DNA of 64,000 bases from Megaleporinus macrocephalus (taxonomy: Eukaryota; Chordata; Actinopteri; Characiformes; Anostomidae). Under the pieces are notes generated by a model. It did no database searches. It was given only the letters and a program-made list of their open reading frames with translations, and had not been told where the DNA came from. Positions 1-13,226 of the stretch are shown in pieces (the first letter of the stretch is position 1; each line of letters begins with the position of its first letter). The stretch spans positions 18,669,524 through 18,733,523 of the forward strand of contig CM038716.1 of assembly GCA_021613375.1 (NCBI GenBank), given 5' to 3'. The position numbers and the translations under genes were made by a program.

Positions 1-100
1 TGGTGAATGGAGGAACAGCAAAGTAAGATTTTCATTGTACAGTGTAACTGTCTGTTCTGCTGTGCATATGACAATAAAACTCTTGAATCTTGAATCTTCC
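1..100 (+). repeat. 3' tail of a non-LTR retrotransposon, copy A
   Basis: The segment carries the phrase found again at 15362-15419 and 15733-15770 (GGAACAGCAAARTAAGA, then a CTGTCTGTTCTGCTG stretch, AATAAAACTC, and a terminal TTGAATCTTGAATCTT repeat). AATAAA followed by a short tandem tail is typical of LINE or SINE 3' ends. This copy enters from the left edge. It is uninterrupted where the copy at 15.4 kb carries a solo LTR, so it acts as the empty-site reference. Family not assigned. Confidence 0.7.
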
Positions 101-690
101 ACACATCTAAAAACAAAAAACAAGTTTAACAGTATTTGCTTTGCTTATTTGAATCCTGCGCATAATTATTATCAACAGACAACTATAAACTGACATCTTT
201 CAGACACAAAACTATGAATATATAGTCTTAAAGTAACTAACAGAAGAGAGATTTGTTAACACTATAAGAAGGAATAATTTATGTTAAATGACAGTAACAG
301 TCATAACAAATAGGTTGAGCCTGAAGCTAGGCCACAAAGCTGAAGTTACCATGTACTCTAATTTGAGCAAATATTCCACATGCTGCAGTGCAAACCCATA
401 CTGCCTGTCTGTCTACCAATATGTAGACAGGATGATTATACCATACTATATTTATTGCACTATACTGTTTTAATTGACACTCCAGTTTACACATAAGCTT
501 AAAAGAAAAAAAGAGAAGAAGAGAGTAAAAAAGAGATAACTGAAATTAAAGCTGGAGGAGTCCCATTAGGCCGGACTGACAAGGCATCTGGCCAGGATTC
601 TGCCTTTGTTTTAAGTACTAAACCCTTTGTAATGTTCGTTCCCAGCTGCTGCATGTGTGAATGTGTGTCATATTTGATATTTGTATAGGT
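101..690. other. bcas3 intron sequence, no recognisable feature
   Basis: AT-rich single-copy-looking DNA inside the bcas3 transcription unit, downstream of the last exon seen here. Short open frames show no domain or splice context and are taken as chance. Confidence 0.5.
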
Positions 691-695
691 CTCTC

Positions 696-697
<2 letters not shown>

Positions 698-782
<85 letters not shown>
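698..782. repeat. compound (AT)n(CA)n microsatellite
   Basis: About 52 bp of alternating AT is followed directly by about 30 bp of CA. This compound dinucleotide form is frequent in fish introns and likely to be length-polymorphic. Confidence 0.97.
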
Positions 783-786
<4 letters not shown>

Positions 787-1752
787 ACAATGCTGGATGT
801 GTGTGCGTGTGTATGTTAAATTACAAAGAATGTGCATTATCACATAACTGGACATAATCCATGTGTCTAAAGCAGATAATCCCACCAGAGGATGATCGCT
901 CTTTTGCACAATTAGTAGCTGTTGCAGAGAGAAGGATCAGTCATGTTTTTATTAAAAGTGGCCGCCAGGCAGGAAGATTAACATGTCATCTAAAATACAG
1001 CAGGTTGACAGAGAGAGAGCGAGTGAGAGAAAGAGAGCGAGAGAAAGAATACAAATATGTAGTATATCAGGGAGAAAGTGCGGCCACAACAAAATCCTTC
1101 AATGGCAAACAGCCCAGAAGAACAATGGAATTTACCAGATTGCGAGATTTACATTAATGCAACTGTCATTTCTGCATTGCAGTGCTCATGTTCAAAAGCT
1201 TTTGCATGTCATCTTCTACCACTGTTACATTATTACATTACTTTCTATGACAGCAATATGCAAAATTACTTCTGTCTACTTTACCAGATTTATTCACATA
1301 AATACATATAGACAGAATTCACACAAACCAAAAAAAACATACAAAGCTATAAATCTGGGGGCGGGGGTGCACAAAGAGAGGAGGCATCATCCCAGAAACA
1401 ACTGGGGAGGCAGACAAAGTGCAGAGTAGTATCAGTATCAAGCTGGAGAGGATGGCTGATAGCGATAAGCCTGCCTCCTGGGTTAAAGTCTATAACAGAG
1501 ATTGACCTGAAAAAGAAAGCATCATAAAATACATTCTAGATTTGTTTTAGAGTTGTAATCTTGACCTTGTGAATACAAGTAATGTTAATGCCACATATTT
1601 ACACTAAAGTAAAATCTGTGGAATCATCTGTCGTATTAATAGTCGTTATTTAACAGTAATAACGTATGCAATGTAAAAGGAAATGTTACGCAAAATAAAA
1701 CAAAGCAGTGTGTTCATAATTATTTTGCAGGGTACTCTAATACATAAATAAA

Positions 1753-2795
1753 TACAATCCAATTTCCAAAAAGTAAGGCTGCTGTACAAAATAAACATAA
1801 AAACAGGATGTAATGACGTTCAAATCATTGAAACGCTACATTTAATTAAAAATAGTACAAAACAAACATAGCAAATGAGACAAACATGCCAATTTTGCAT
1901 TTAATTAAACTCAATTAAAAAAACTGGGACCGGTACATGTTTACCACTGTGTTCATCACCTCTTCTTTTAACAACACTTTGTAAGCGTTTGGAATCTGAG
2001 AAGAGCAACTGCTGTAATATAAAAGTGATGTTTTTTTCATTCTTGCTATATATAGGCTTTCAGCTGCTCAACAGTTCAGGGTCCTCTTTGTATATTTCCT
2101 TTTATAAATGTACCAAGTGTTTTCAGTGGGTTCCTTGTGTCAGGACTGCAAAATGTGGTTTTGCATTGTCTTGCTGAAATAATCAGGATCTTTCCTGGTA
2201 GAGACATCGCCTACATAGCAGCAACTCGCCCATAACGTGCACTAAAACACCTCAGACCATTACGGATGCTAGCTATTGAACTGGTTGCTGATAACAAGCC
2301 TGTAGAATGTGATATCCATGAATTCCAAAAACAACTTGCCTGAAGGCCCAAAGATCACAACCAGCCAGTATTGGTTTTTGACCTTGACTCAAATAGAGAT
2401 TTCTTTTCAGGATATTCTGTACTGTCTGTAAACAATCCCCAAACTTCTTTTCCTATCTGTTGCCATTTGTTGTTTCTGAATTGATGCACTAGTTTTCATT
2501 TTTATTTTTGAATTGCTGCACGATTATTACTTTTTATACTCAACCATGTCACCGACCTAACCTAATTTGTTGTGGGATGTTCCATCAGATGTTTTTTACC
2601 ATCACACAACTTTAGCTGTCTTTTGTTGCTCCTGTATTTTTTAACATATTATGAAATTCAAAATCAGCATATATTTTCAAAAAGTTGTTGTATTATTTGA
2701 TCAGTTGTATTTTCAATGAAAGAAAGGGTTTAGTTTATTTGTGTATTATTGCATTCTGTTCTTATTTGGATTTTGCACAACTTTTTGGGGTTGTA
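1753..2795 (-). mobile_element. Degenerate Tc1-like DNA transposon
   Basis: The left end TACAATCCAATTTCC and the right end (reverse complement TACAACCCCAAAAAGTTG) are imperfect inverted repeats about 1.04 kb apart. Read on the minus strand, the body contains LFQQDNAKPHFAV near 2200-2130, which is the block around the second catalytic Asp of Tc1-family transposases. A degraded SVMV-like block lies near 2250. Stops and gaps are frequent, so the copy is old and inactive. It sits in a bcas3 intron. The fragment at 52.26-52.80 kb belongs to the same family. Confidence 0.75.
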
Positions 2796-2799
2796 AATT

Positions 2800-4425
2800 A
2801 ATACAGAGGCTTACTATTAAAGTTCCATTATCTATTTACACAACACTTTGTAAAAAAAAAAATTAACGAACAGCTTAAATCAAATAAGATTTGGTCACAG
2901 CTTTTTGAAATCATAGCATTTTAAATATTAATTTCAGCAGCAGGCTGCATTTGATTAAAAAACAGTGATCCCAAACTGTTCAAAACTTTATGGGTATTAG
3001 CTGCAGACATCATTTCTAGAACAGATCATCCACAGCCCACTGCATGGAGGCTGCTGTACTGAAAGTTGAGCATAGCAGGAAGGTCTAGAAAACCAGCAGC
3101 ACTGTCCCTCTTTGCACAGCATGTCATTGCACCATTCACCTCTCCATACCAACACCCGCTCAATTTACCCTCTACAGTCGGCCTGTTATCTTCCACAGAC
3201 GAACAACACCTCTCTAGCCAAAGATCCTTCTCTGAGGAGATGTTAATGCACACACTCAGCACAGACGCAAGCACACGCTCCACCAGCGACCGCCGGCCCG
3301 CACCTCATCCTCCATTCAACGCCATTATGGAGGGTGTCAGCTTAGCAACTGTCACAAACACTTCACAATCACTCACAACCAGAAACTGTGCAGCTTTCAA
3401 CACTTACACCAGCCCAGGAAAAACAAACTACTACAAATGTGAAAAGGACAAAAAGAGGAGGAAAAGAAGATTGATCTGCGTAGAAACAAAAGAAAACTAA
3501 ATAGAAGCCTTTGGTCTGGATAAGAGAGAACATGTTTATGGTGATAGTAGCGCTGTCAGTCAGAAACCCTCTACAATAGAACTAGAACTGAATAAACTGA
3601 AAAACTAGATCTTATTTGTTTTTAGTTATTTTTAAATAATGCTGTAAGTTTATATTAACAGTTTACAAGAACAACCAGCTCAGAGATGAGCTCCGTGTAC
3701 AGCATTTCACGAAACACGTCGCTACACTAAGGTTTTTTCTTTGCCGGTACTGACATCAAGTGGCTAAAATGAGTAATTGCACACATACCAACTTAAATCT
3801 TCTGATGCAACAGCAGATTCACACACACTTAGTGGTAAAAACAAGAAACAATCTAGGATATCCAGTTTGGCGCACACAAAAAAACAAGAATGGAAGAGAA
3901 AAGAAAGAATAAAATAAGTACTAGACAGGATCGCAAGTCTCTATAGTTTTTTATTTTTCCAGACATGGATTGGGTTTAGTCCTTGACTACAAAGCATTCT
4001 GAATGGAGATTCTCTATTGAAAGGAAATTACAGTCCAGGGACAACTATTTCGAGAAACAGTAACAAGCTAAGTGGTATTTTCCACACCGCCACTGCTGTT
4101 GAAAACCACACTTACTCTGTCCCACGTTACACCACTGGTTGCAAGAGTCTACAGCAGTCCTGGTTCTGGGATCTAGCCCTTACAGAGTTCCTGCTCCAAG
4201 CATGAACTAACGCACTTGACCCACGTAATAAGGGCCTTCAGCGACAACTGAATATTAGAGCCAGGTGCGCTGGATCTGGACTCTCCAGAATGGTAGGGAC
4301 AGAACTGGGCACCCTTGTTCTAATCCATCAGAAGGTAAGATCTGCATGCTGAAACAAAAGCAGCCAGCAAACATTGTTCAGTGACCCTTGTTTAATAATA
4401 GTAGGCAAGTTATCAAAGTACTCAC
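2800..4425. other. bcas3 intron, with a GC-richer patch at 3040-3440
   Basis: This is intron downstream of the 4426-4532 exon. I looked on the minus strand for the next expected BCAS3 exon and did not find it, so it presumably lies beyond the left edge. The patch at about 3040-3440 is richer in C and CpG and keeps short frames open on both strands. No acceptor/donor pair or recognisable protein supports an exon. It could be an intronic regulatory element. Confidence 0.4.
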
Positions 4426-4532
4426 TGATATGCTCCAAATCTGCATTCCATCTGTGTAGCCAATCATCAGACAGAGAGGCGGGTCAACGCCACTGCCATG
4501 CATCTCCAGGAACTCCGGTGACCGCGCCACAT
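4426..4532 (-). CDS. bcas3: bcas3 coding exon 4 (last one visible)
   Basis: Acceptor CCAG precedes 4532 and donor GTGAGT follows 4426. The 107 nt plus the G left over from the previous exon give 36 complete codons: DVARSPEFLEMHGSG, then VDPPLCLMIGYTDGMQIWSIS. This corresponds to the BCAS3 segment reading DTSRN.EFHEIHSGG..PPLLIMIGYSDGMQVWSI, the start of the WD40-like propeller. The exon ends in phase 0. BCAS3 works with PHAF1 in phagophore binding during autophagy and has roles in directed cell migration. The C-terminal part lies outside the window. Confidence 0.93.
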
Positions 4533-5121
4533 CTGGACACATACACAATAAGAACTTTTCAGCAGCTGTTATTCACAGCTGTGACATGCAGCAACAAATG
4601 TTGACTACAATATCACAGATGCTTCAAAAAGGCTTTTTCAGTGCCGGTGTTATTACACACTGTTTCCTTCACTCTCCAGGTTACATACCAGTAAAAGGCA
4701 ACTATCCAACAACCCTTAAGTTTCACTGGATAAACTCTTACTTTGCAGAAAATGCATGCAATATGTTTTGCTCATAACAACTGCTTTGAAGTTGGATATG
4801 TTCTACAGGACACTGAGAACGTTCCCATACAGTCTAATCAGGAATCGTAGACCACAATTTATGCCTAATAAAATATTGTTATAATACATTTTGGGGCAAA
4901 TTAACTTGCCTAGGTACAGCAGCTCATAACTGGAATCACAAACTCTCAAAAATCTCTAGCAGCAACATACAGTACAATAAGTTAATTGACATACAAAGCT
5001 CTAAACAGGCAAGATACAACCAAATGTCAAACTACATCATCCCTTTTGTGTATAAATATAAAAATATATATAAATATATAATATATAAATATAATGTTTA
5101 AATATTGAGACTGATAGTATG

Positions 5122-6628
5122 TACAGTGGTATGAAAAAGTTTGGGCACCCCTGATTATTTAAAAAACCATGATGTCATTGCTTGTTCGTATCAGCAATTT
5201 CAGTTTAATATACCATAGAGCAGACGAACACAGTGATACTTGAGAAGTGAAGTTTATAGGATTTACATAAAGTGTGCAATAATTCTTTAAACAAAATTAG
5301 GCAGGAACACCCCAACAGAAAAAGTACATTAATATTTAGTAGATCCTCCTTTTGCAGAAATAACAGCCTCTACACGCTTCCAATAGCTTCCAATGAGAGC
5401 CTGGCTTCTGGCTGAAGGCATGTTGGACCATTCTTCTATACAAAACATCTCCAACTCCGGTAAAGTAGGTTGTCTATGCTCCGGTTTGATGGTTTCCAAG
5501 CATGAACAGCCCACTTTAAATCACACCACAGATTTTCAATAACATTGAGGTCTGGACACTGGGAACATTGTACTACTTCCCCTGCATGAACGCCTTAGTA
5601 GATTTTGGACAGTGTTTAGGGTCGTTGTCTTGTTGAAATATCCTGCCCCGGCGCAACTTCAACTTTGTCACTGATTCTTGAACATTGTTCTCGAGAATCT
5701 GCTGATATTGACTGGAATTCATGCGACCCTCAACTTCCCAGTACCTGCACTGGCCACACAGCATGATGGAACTGCCACCAGATTTTACTGTGGGTAGCAA
5801 GTGTTTGTCTTGGAATGCTGTGTTCTTCCCGCCATGCATACTGCCCCTTGTTATTTCCAAATAACTCATAACTTCATCAGTCCACAGTACCTTATTCCAA
5901 AATGAAGCTGGCTTGTCCAAATGTGCTTTAGCTTACCTCAAGCAACTCTGTTTGTAGCGTGTGTGCAGGAAAGGCTTCTTCTGCATTACCCTCCTGTACA
6001 GCCTCTCTTTGTGCAAAGTGCACTGAATAGTTGAACGATGCACAGTGACACCATCTGCAGCAAGATGATGTTGTAGGTCTTTGGAGCTGGTCTGTTGGCT
6101 GACTATGACTGTTCTCACCATCCTTCTTCTCTCCGTATCTGAGATTTTTCTTGGCCTGCCACTTTGGGCCTTAATTAGAACTGTGCCTGTGGTCTTCCAT
6201 TTCCTCACCATGTTGCTCACTGTGGAAACTGACAGCTGAAATCTCTAAGAAAGCTTTGTGGATCCTTCCCCTAAACCATGATGTTGAAGAATCTTTGTTT
6301 TCAGGTCATTTGAGAGTTGTTTTGAGGCTCCCATCATGCCACTCCTCAGAGAAGATGCAAATACAAAAAAAACCTTGCAACTGGCCACCTTAACCCTTTC
6401 TCATAATTCGATTCACCTGTGTATGTAGGTCAAGGTAAAGAAGGTATTCAAATCAATAAAACGACAAGGGAGCCCAAATTTATGCATCTGGTTAATTTTG
6501 TTTAAAGAATTATTGAGCACTTTCTGTCAGTCCTATAAACTTTATCTTAATTTCTCCCAACAAGCAATGATTTATAAAGGAAAATCATGATAATTATCGG
6601 GGTGCCCCAACTTTTTCATACCACTGTA
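5122..6628 (-). mobile_element. Tc1-like transposon with intact inverted repeats
   Basis: Ends are TACAGTGGTATGAAAAAGTT on the left and the reverse complement of AACTTTTTCATACCACTGTA on the right, followed by matching GGGCACCCC / GGGGTGCCCC. Both ends sit on TA, the Tc1/mariner target duplication. Length is about 1.5 kb, within the usual 1.3-1.6 kb range. The transposase lies on the minus strand, the same orientation as bcas3, and is broken. Well-preserved ends with a dead gene suggest mobilisation in trans or moderate age. Confidence 0.93.
5329..6337 (-). pseudogene. Tc1-family transposase, frame-disrupted
   Basis: The reading starts at ATG 6337 (MMGASKQLSNDLKTKIL). A helix-turn-helix region follows, with an in-frame stop near 6247, then GRPRKISDTERRRMVR. 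The first catalytic Asp lies in FWNKVLWTDEV (about 5900). The second lies in FQQDNDPKHCPKSTKAF (about 5625-5580). A stop follows directly, and a shifted frame continues with DLNVIENLWCDLKWAV (about 5545-5500), which keeps the third acidic residue. All parts of a DDE transposase are present, but at least two stops and frame breaks make it non-functional. A functional copy of about 340 residues is expected elsewhere in the genome. Confidence 0.92.
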
Positions 6629-9316
6629 AATGTGGGACAGTGAAGGAATGAGCTCTATTATATTCTTCATGTGGTATCACTTGCATGTTATATGTAAGAT
6701 GTACTCAGCAGAACAATGGGGGGACATTCTGTTTAGTAATTTTGGTTTATTCCTATGTGGTCAAACATGCCACTTTCTAATACTGGTAAAGGTCCAGGGA
6801 ACAATGTGTCTGGGCCTACATAAACAACCATTCTTCCCACGTTTGGTGGGTCAGCTTGTTGTCCATTTATGTGCACATAAGAAACATAAAGTCTATTCTG
6901 CTGAAGTCTGACTGACACTGACAATCTAGATACTTTTAAGTATTTTAATTAAGAATTCAGAATTATTTTTTTTGCTTAGGTATAAACTATTTTTTTCATT
7001 AATCTCATTTGCCTTATTGATCTAATAAGGGCTCTGCAAAATGAACTAATGAAATCAGAATCCAAAAGCATACTGACCCTTACAATACAACTGCTGTTAC
7101 ATCAGTATTTTCTAGCATGATGTTTGGCATGGGTTTCTTATTTTTTTATGTAATAACTCTGTCTGAGCTAATCAGCTCATCATATATCTAATAGCCTTCT
7201 CCAATATTTACAGAATAAATATTATGAAACACTAAAAAAAATACACAAGCACAATAGCCAACATAAAACCCAAAACATACAAAGTAAAGAATATATTAAA
7301 TGCTGTGCATCGCATCAATAACACAGCACGTCATATTGCCTAGCCCTACTACATAACTTACTAGGCATGACTAAATTTCTAGACGGGTAACTTGATGCTA
7401 CTAGCAATTGATGCTACAGCTGCTTGTTAAAATGTTAAAAGAACATTTGAGCAAGTAATATTTTTTTTTAATTGAAGGAATGTTCATAGTTTACACAGTA
7501 ACACAACAACCATTCACATAACAGCAAAATGATCTGCTGTACACTAGGCTGGCTTGTGTATCTTTCACTACACAGGTTGTCCAATGTTTACTAAAAGCAT
7601 GCATGAAGACAAATGAGCCGTGTGTCCAACAAGAATAACTTTCCGGAGTGTCTACTATACATTTAAACTTTAACAGAAGTAGACAGTGCAGAAACAAACT
7701 TTTTCCTGGTCTACTGTCAAACTTCAGTATTTCCACAGCTGGCAGAGCAGCATGAATGTCACTAAGAAAACGTAGCGCTGTCACTCATCTCCTTACCGAG
7801 AAACGAACCATCAAAATACACACAGCTCCAGCCAGGCAAGGCTGTTAAGACTGAACACCATAAGACTTAAGTTGTGTCAATATGTTACTCAGTGTTTAGT
7901 TTGCAACTGCTTCCTGATGTCCAACTATTATTTTTAATTCAGGTTTTGATCAGACAAATAGTTCAATATTTTGCTTTCAGTTTTGGAAGATGAAGGCCAA
8001 CATGTGGTTCCTCAAGATACATACATGTTTATTGATCACTCCTGTGCATGTGATCTAACCTATAGTAACATTTGGTCAGCAGAACCAGGTTTGTGCCCCC
8101 CAACCCCACCACAAACTTTTAATAGGTTTTAGATCAGAGATGGCAACTGTTGAAGTACTAATTAATAATTAACTACATTATGCCACACAGCCTAACCAGG
8201 TTTTCTGATATACTAAAGGTCCCTGAGCATGCAGATTTAACATTCCCAAACATACCCAGACATTAGCCTGTGCCTCTCCAGAAGACAAATAAAGACTACT
8301 CTACCACTACAAGTATCCTCCTTCAGTTCACAGGAGTAACAACACCCCGCACAGGGACTGTACTAGTAAAACCTCTAGAGAATGCTGCCTATATAACTAT
8401 ATTAAGTGTGTTGCATTTGCTGCACTGTTTACTACAGCGGGAGTCAGAATACTAAAGAGTACTAGCTGCTGGTGGCTACTTCTCAACTACACATAAGTGA
8501 ATAAGGTGGAGTAATACCTAGACGTGGTCAATGCAATACCCATCAGATAGAAGTAACTGTAGTATGAATACACAATTGTACATGGAGGGGAATACTACAC
8601 ATCTTGGTCCTGACATAGCATAGTTTTGACTGATCCCCCAAAATGTCTGACTGACAATAAAGTTTGTTTACAAATCAGCAAAGAAACATAATTCCACTGT
8701 AAGACCAGGTATTGCTGCTTAGTAACATTGTTCTACATGCAGACTGCTTTTTAGTGATATTGCAAGATTTACATTAACCAAAAATGAAACAGTTATCAAG
8801 AATTAAACTAAAAGTGATGTTTCTAACGCCAGCAAATTTGAAGAATATGTTACGGTTCTACTCTGTGAGCATGCTGACAAATCTGATGATACTCTGGTGA
8901 TTTTTTTTTGTTTGTTTAAAAGTGAAGAGACGGACATAAAACGTAAAACATGGACTTAATAAGCAGAGCTCAGCTTCAAAATCTACAACCCTGGAGAGTT
9001 CAGATCCAACACAATGGCTTCTCTGTGGTATAATTAAAAATCATCTGTAGCTGTGAAAAGCTGTCAAACATGACAGATACATTAATGAGGATGATGACTA
9101 ATGGACAGTTTACAGTCCCTCATGAGACGTTCTAATATTATAAGATCTGTGGCACTGTGGAAGACTGTAGAGAACATGTTCTAGTCTCTGATTGACGCTT
9201 TAGGTATGACAAAACAGCAAATTACTACCCACCAAAACAGCAAGAGACAAAGTACAGTGTAAAGCAGACTTAAGTGCAACAGAGGTGCATTAAAAGCCTG
9301 GAAAAGACAAGCTTCA

Positions 9317-10050
<734 letters not shown>

Positions 10051-10105
10051 CTGAGGAACTACATCTTGCAAAAAAGTCACAACACTTTCCATGTAAGACT
10101 GTTCC
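10051..10105 (-). CDS. bcas3: bcas3 coding exon 2
   Basis: A run of ten T followed by CCAG precedes 10105, and CAG|GTTGGT follows 10051. The 55 nt joined to the two bases from exon 1 give TEQSYMESVVTFLQDVVPQ, matching BCAS3 TEQSYMESVVTFLQDVVPQ from other vertebrates residue for residue as far as I recall it. It ends in phase 0. Conservation at this level makes the gene assignment secure. Confidence 0.96.
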
Positions 10106-11419
10106 CTGGAAAAAAAAAAAGTTAAAACAAGTTTAATTTTACTTTTATAGACAGCTAGATAAAATTATACTCCTAGAATGTCCTCCTAGAATTTATAACA
10201 GCTTTCTAAATTGGATTCAAAGAAGAGTCTAGACAGTGAAAATAATTAATTTACATGAATTACATGAATTTCTACATAAGTGTGAACAAACATGATCAGA
10301 TCTTTGTTTAAAACATAACAATAGAAAAATAGATCCTAACAAATGACATATTTTTAATTAAGTTATTAAACAAAATGCTGTGAGTTTCCCAGTTCCAGAT
10401 TAAATCTAAACCTCGACTACAAAGATCTGCAATGGTGGTTCACATTTGCATGGTAGTTTAATAGCTTTAGTACCAGCCCCAGGTTTATTTAATGTCTGGA
10501 AAACCACAAACAAGTGTTAGACAGTGGTTCAGTTGTCTTTTACCAAAGAAAATCAAAAGTTGTATCAATTACACCTGATTATGTACTAAGAAGCCATGAA
10601 CCACTTATTGAATGCAATAAACCTAGTGATAAATAGGAACATGACAGACGAAACATTATGTCAGAGGTTTAGTGTCTATGTGTCCCTTCTAATTAGCAGT
10701 GCTCTCAACGTTCAACAGAGCAGCAACCTGTTACAAGTTCCACCCCCACATCGCTTTGGCCATTCTTACATTGCCACCAGCTTTTCTGTATTAGTTTGAG
10801 TCGAATCCTAAAAGTCATGCTGAACATGAGCCAATACACAATGGAGTACTATGTTTCACAGAGGTAAGTTTTAGTTTTTAGCTCTCTGGGCTTTGTGTGA
10901 GGGCTTGCTGGTTGTCGGGCGATAATTGTTTTACAAGATGACATTACTTTGTAACAAAGAAAAGGACTGGAATTCCAAGGCATTGTTTCAGGCAGCTGAG
11001 AACTTTCTTTTGGAGAAAGTTTCTCCCTCTGGCATGTACTTTGGTCTTTATAAATTAGCAGAAAGTTTAAATAAACAAAAAGTTAGATAACACACTAAAG
11101 GAAAGAGGAAAGTTTTAAACATAATAGGTCCCTTTTATCATTTGCAGCTGTAATATACAGTTCAGTTTCTATAAGACTGGAGTCCAGTGAAGCTCTGACA
11201 GCAGTGTGTTAAGACATGTAACAGCTCGGTCTTTACATAAATGCTCCTAGTAACCGACACTGACTTCAGCATTACACATATTGATTCCTAAGGCAAAAGG
11301 AGTGATGAACCTTAAAACATTTTGATGGAGGTGAACTCTGTATTTGAGTCACAAACCAGTGACTACAAAGTGACACGATCACAAAACAAACTACGAGAGA
11401 GGAAGAGTTTTGTCCTTAC
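10106..11419 (-). other. bcas3: bcas3 intron between coding exons 1 and 2
   Basis: About 1.3 kb with GTAAGG donor and TCCAG acceptor on the minus strand. It contains a MITE-like copy at about 10640-11137. The rest is AT-rich without recognisable features. Confidence 0.85.
10640..11137 (-). mobile_element. MITE family M1, inverted copy
   Basis: The element ends in CATAATAGGTCCCTTTTA, the reverse complement of the AAAGGGACCTATTATG terminus seen at 44747. Its interior (AACCTGTTACAAGTTCCACC, then a stretch with ACATTACTTTGTAAC) recurs at 49.9-50.0 kb and in reverse at 28.9-29.0 kb. The family is non-autonomous, about 0.5 kb, with no coding potential. The left boundary is approximate. Confidence 0.7.
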
Positions 11420-11508
11420 GTAGCAGCCTGGGCTCGAACCACAACCCCTCCAGCACAGCGACTTGGTCTGCGCGGGGAGTCAGACGCCATGGTGAACCAG
11501 CCTGTATC
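11420..11508 (-). CDS. bcas3: bcas3 coding exon 1 with start codon
   Basis: Acceptor CTGTCCCTTCAG precedes 11508. The exon begins with an 18-nt 5' UTR, then ATG at 11490-11488 in good context (TTCACCATGG). It encodes [12 protein letters not shown] followed by AGGVVVRAQAA plus two bases, with donor GTAAGG after 11420. Mammalian BCAS3 begins M(NEA)[26 protein letters not shown], so this fish form lacks the first few residues and starts at the second Met position. Four exons give 309 nt (103 codons), about one ninth of a protein of roughly 910-930 residues. The acceptor upstream of the ATG implies a separate non-coding first exon, presumably at about 12.43-12.55 kb. BCAS3 is a WD40-repeat scaffold for autophagy and cytoskeletal polarity. 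Confidence 0.96.
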
Positions 11509-12430
11509 CTGAAGGGACAGAGTATTAGTATTAGACTGGGTAAAGCTGATTCATTCTCTCTACACAACCAGGCCTTTAAAAGCTTAGCACAATTTGGGAA
11601 AGGAGTCTGATTTCGAGGAGAACTCTTCAATAAAAACAGCTGATAGGAAGAGCTGATGCAAAACAAAGTGCAGCTTAATTCTTTTACTATGCAGTACTCA
11701 ATTATAATAAATCTAGCAATGCATCTTTTCATCTATCAGCCTTAGGCTGCATAGGCTAGGAAGTGGTCAGTGATCAGGGACCATCACCTGTATGAAATGC
11801 AGCAGCAAAATTAACTTAACCTAACGTAAAACTACAGATTCCAGAAGCTTTGACAATATTTTCGATTATTGCTGGGAATTGAGCCCATCGAGTTTACTGT
11901 TATGCTCTAAGTTTTGACATTATCAGCGTGTTGCAGTACGAATGCATTCAGCTACAAATAGGAAACACAAATATTAGACTTGCATAAAAACACAGCAAAC
12001 ATTTAAAGAGACTGCTCTAGGTCACCACTCCTGTGCTAACTAAATGATTTAGCTAAGATTATATTAGCAGGTAAATTACTAACTTGGGCTAGTCCGCTAC
12101 ACCTGAAAAACAGAAGGAAACTACAAATTCTCAGAGGAGACATTCACTGTTCATACATTCCCGAAAACAAGACTAAAGTACGCCAATCAGTAGATGTGAT
12201 TACTGAGCCGCTGGTTTGCCTCACTCACAGACATTTCAACATAGCTTAGCTAGCTAGCTGGCTAACTGGCCACTCTGTCAGCCAGACACAGACATCACTT
12301 CTAGCTGGTAAGACATTTGTTGAACAATGACAGTAATGTATACGCCGTACATACTCCGGTTTAAAGCCAATACAGTACGAGCAGTACACATAAACATCCA
12401 CTCCAGTGATAGTTTACAAACCCGGGACGT
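11509..12430 (-). other. bcas3: bcas3 first intron (5' UTR intron)
   Basis: This lies between the acceptor at 11509-11511 and the likely non-coding first exon near 12.43-12.55 kb. The exact donor could not be chosen. It contains TAGCTAGCTAGCTGGCTAAC-type short repeats near 12250. Confidence 0.55.
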
Positions 12431-12700
12431 GGTGCTTGAATTCAGCTAACTAAACGGAGATCTTCCCAAAACGCGACAACAACACCGCGTAGTCTACGTA
12501 CAGCGGAAACAACAAACGCGGCGACCAATGAGAGCGTCCAGTGGCTGGAAATGAACCAATCAAATCGCGGGAGAGGCGGTCTTTTGGCTGCTTTCAAGCC
12601 AATCCGGGTGGAGACAGAGCTGCATTGTTTCATTGGTCACTTCAGAAAATTGAGTTTGATAAAAATAAATTTCGTGTCACGTCACGTCACGGATTCTCGT
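12431..12700 (-). promoter_or_regulatory. bcas3: bcas3 promoter and non-coding first exon region
   Basis: This is a local rise in CpG with several CCAAT boxes in both orientations (ACCAATGAGAG near 12522, AACCAATCAAATC near 12554, GCCAATCCGG near 12599, CATTGGTCAC near 12631). A triple GTCACGTCACGTCACGG lies at 12676-12692 and resembles CRE/ATF half-sites. There is no clear TATA box. It sits 0.9 kb upstream of the first coding exon, as expected for a housekeeping TATA-less promoter. Symmetric CCAAT boxes allow divergent transcription, but no plus-strand gene was found next to it. Confidence 0.65.
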
Positions 12701-13186
12701 TTGTCTGGAATACGCGCAGTCATCAATCTTCAAAACGACGTTTCCTGGAGTCAGCAAAAGTTTTATTTATCGTGTAAGTTATATTAGTTGATGAAACGGA
12801 TTTGTAAAATATCCAGTAAATGTTATGAACACTTATAAGTATTCTGTGCTGGCTCTAAGCCTAGTCTGATGCTGCCTACGTACTATATTATATACATGAA
12901 TTATTAACCTGCGATAGAAGCTGTTTTACTCTACATGCTTCTCCGCGTCCTGACTGGCTGCATGAACTCTGTTTAGTTCAGTGGTTCCCATCTCTGGTCC
13001 TGAAGTAGCCCTGTTCCCCAACACACCTGATCCAACTAATCAGCTCTCTCAGTCCTAGGTGAGTGGGAATTCTGCGATCTGATTGGCTTCTTGAACCTAC
13101 TTTAATCTTGCACATTCATCTTTGTTAGTTTGACTCTACAGACAGATATTATTGGTGGGGGTGTGGGGCTCTTGTCCACCCGAATA

Positions 13187-13226
13187 ATATTAGATAGATA
13201 GATACTTTATTGATCCCGAAGGAAAT
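13187..13226. repeat. LINE 3' terminus fragment (RTE/Rex3-like)
   Basis: The phrase TTAGATAGATAGATACTTTA followed by TTGATCCCGAAGGAAATT is a very common fish non-LTR retrotransposon end with a GATA-type tandem tail. Only the extreme terminus is present, as in severely 5'-truncated copies. Confidence 0.6.

Noticed and set aside
3026..3500. Overlapping open frames on both strands in a GC-richer patch of a bcas3 intron
   Set aside because: They do not match the expected next BCAS3 exon and lack splice sites.
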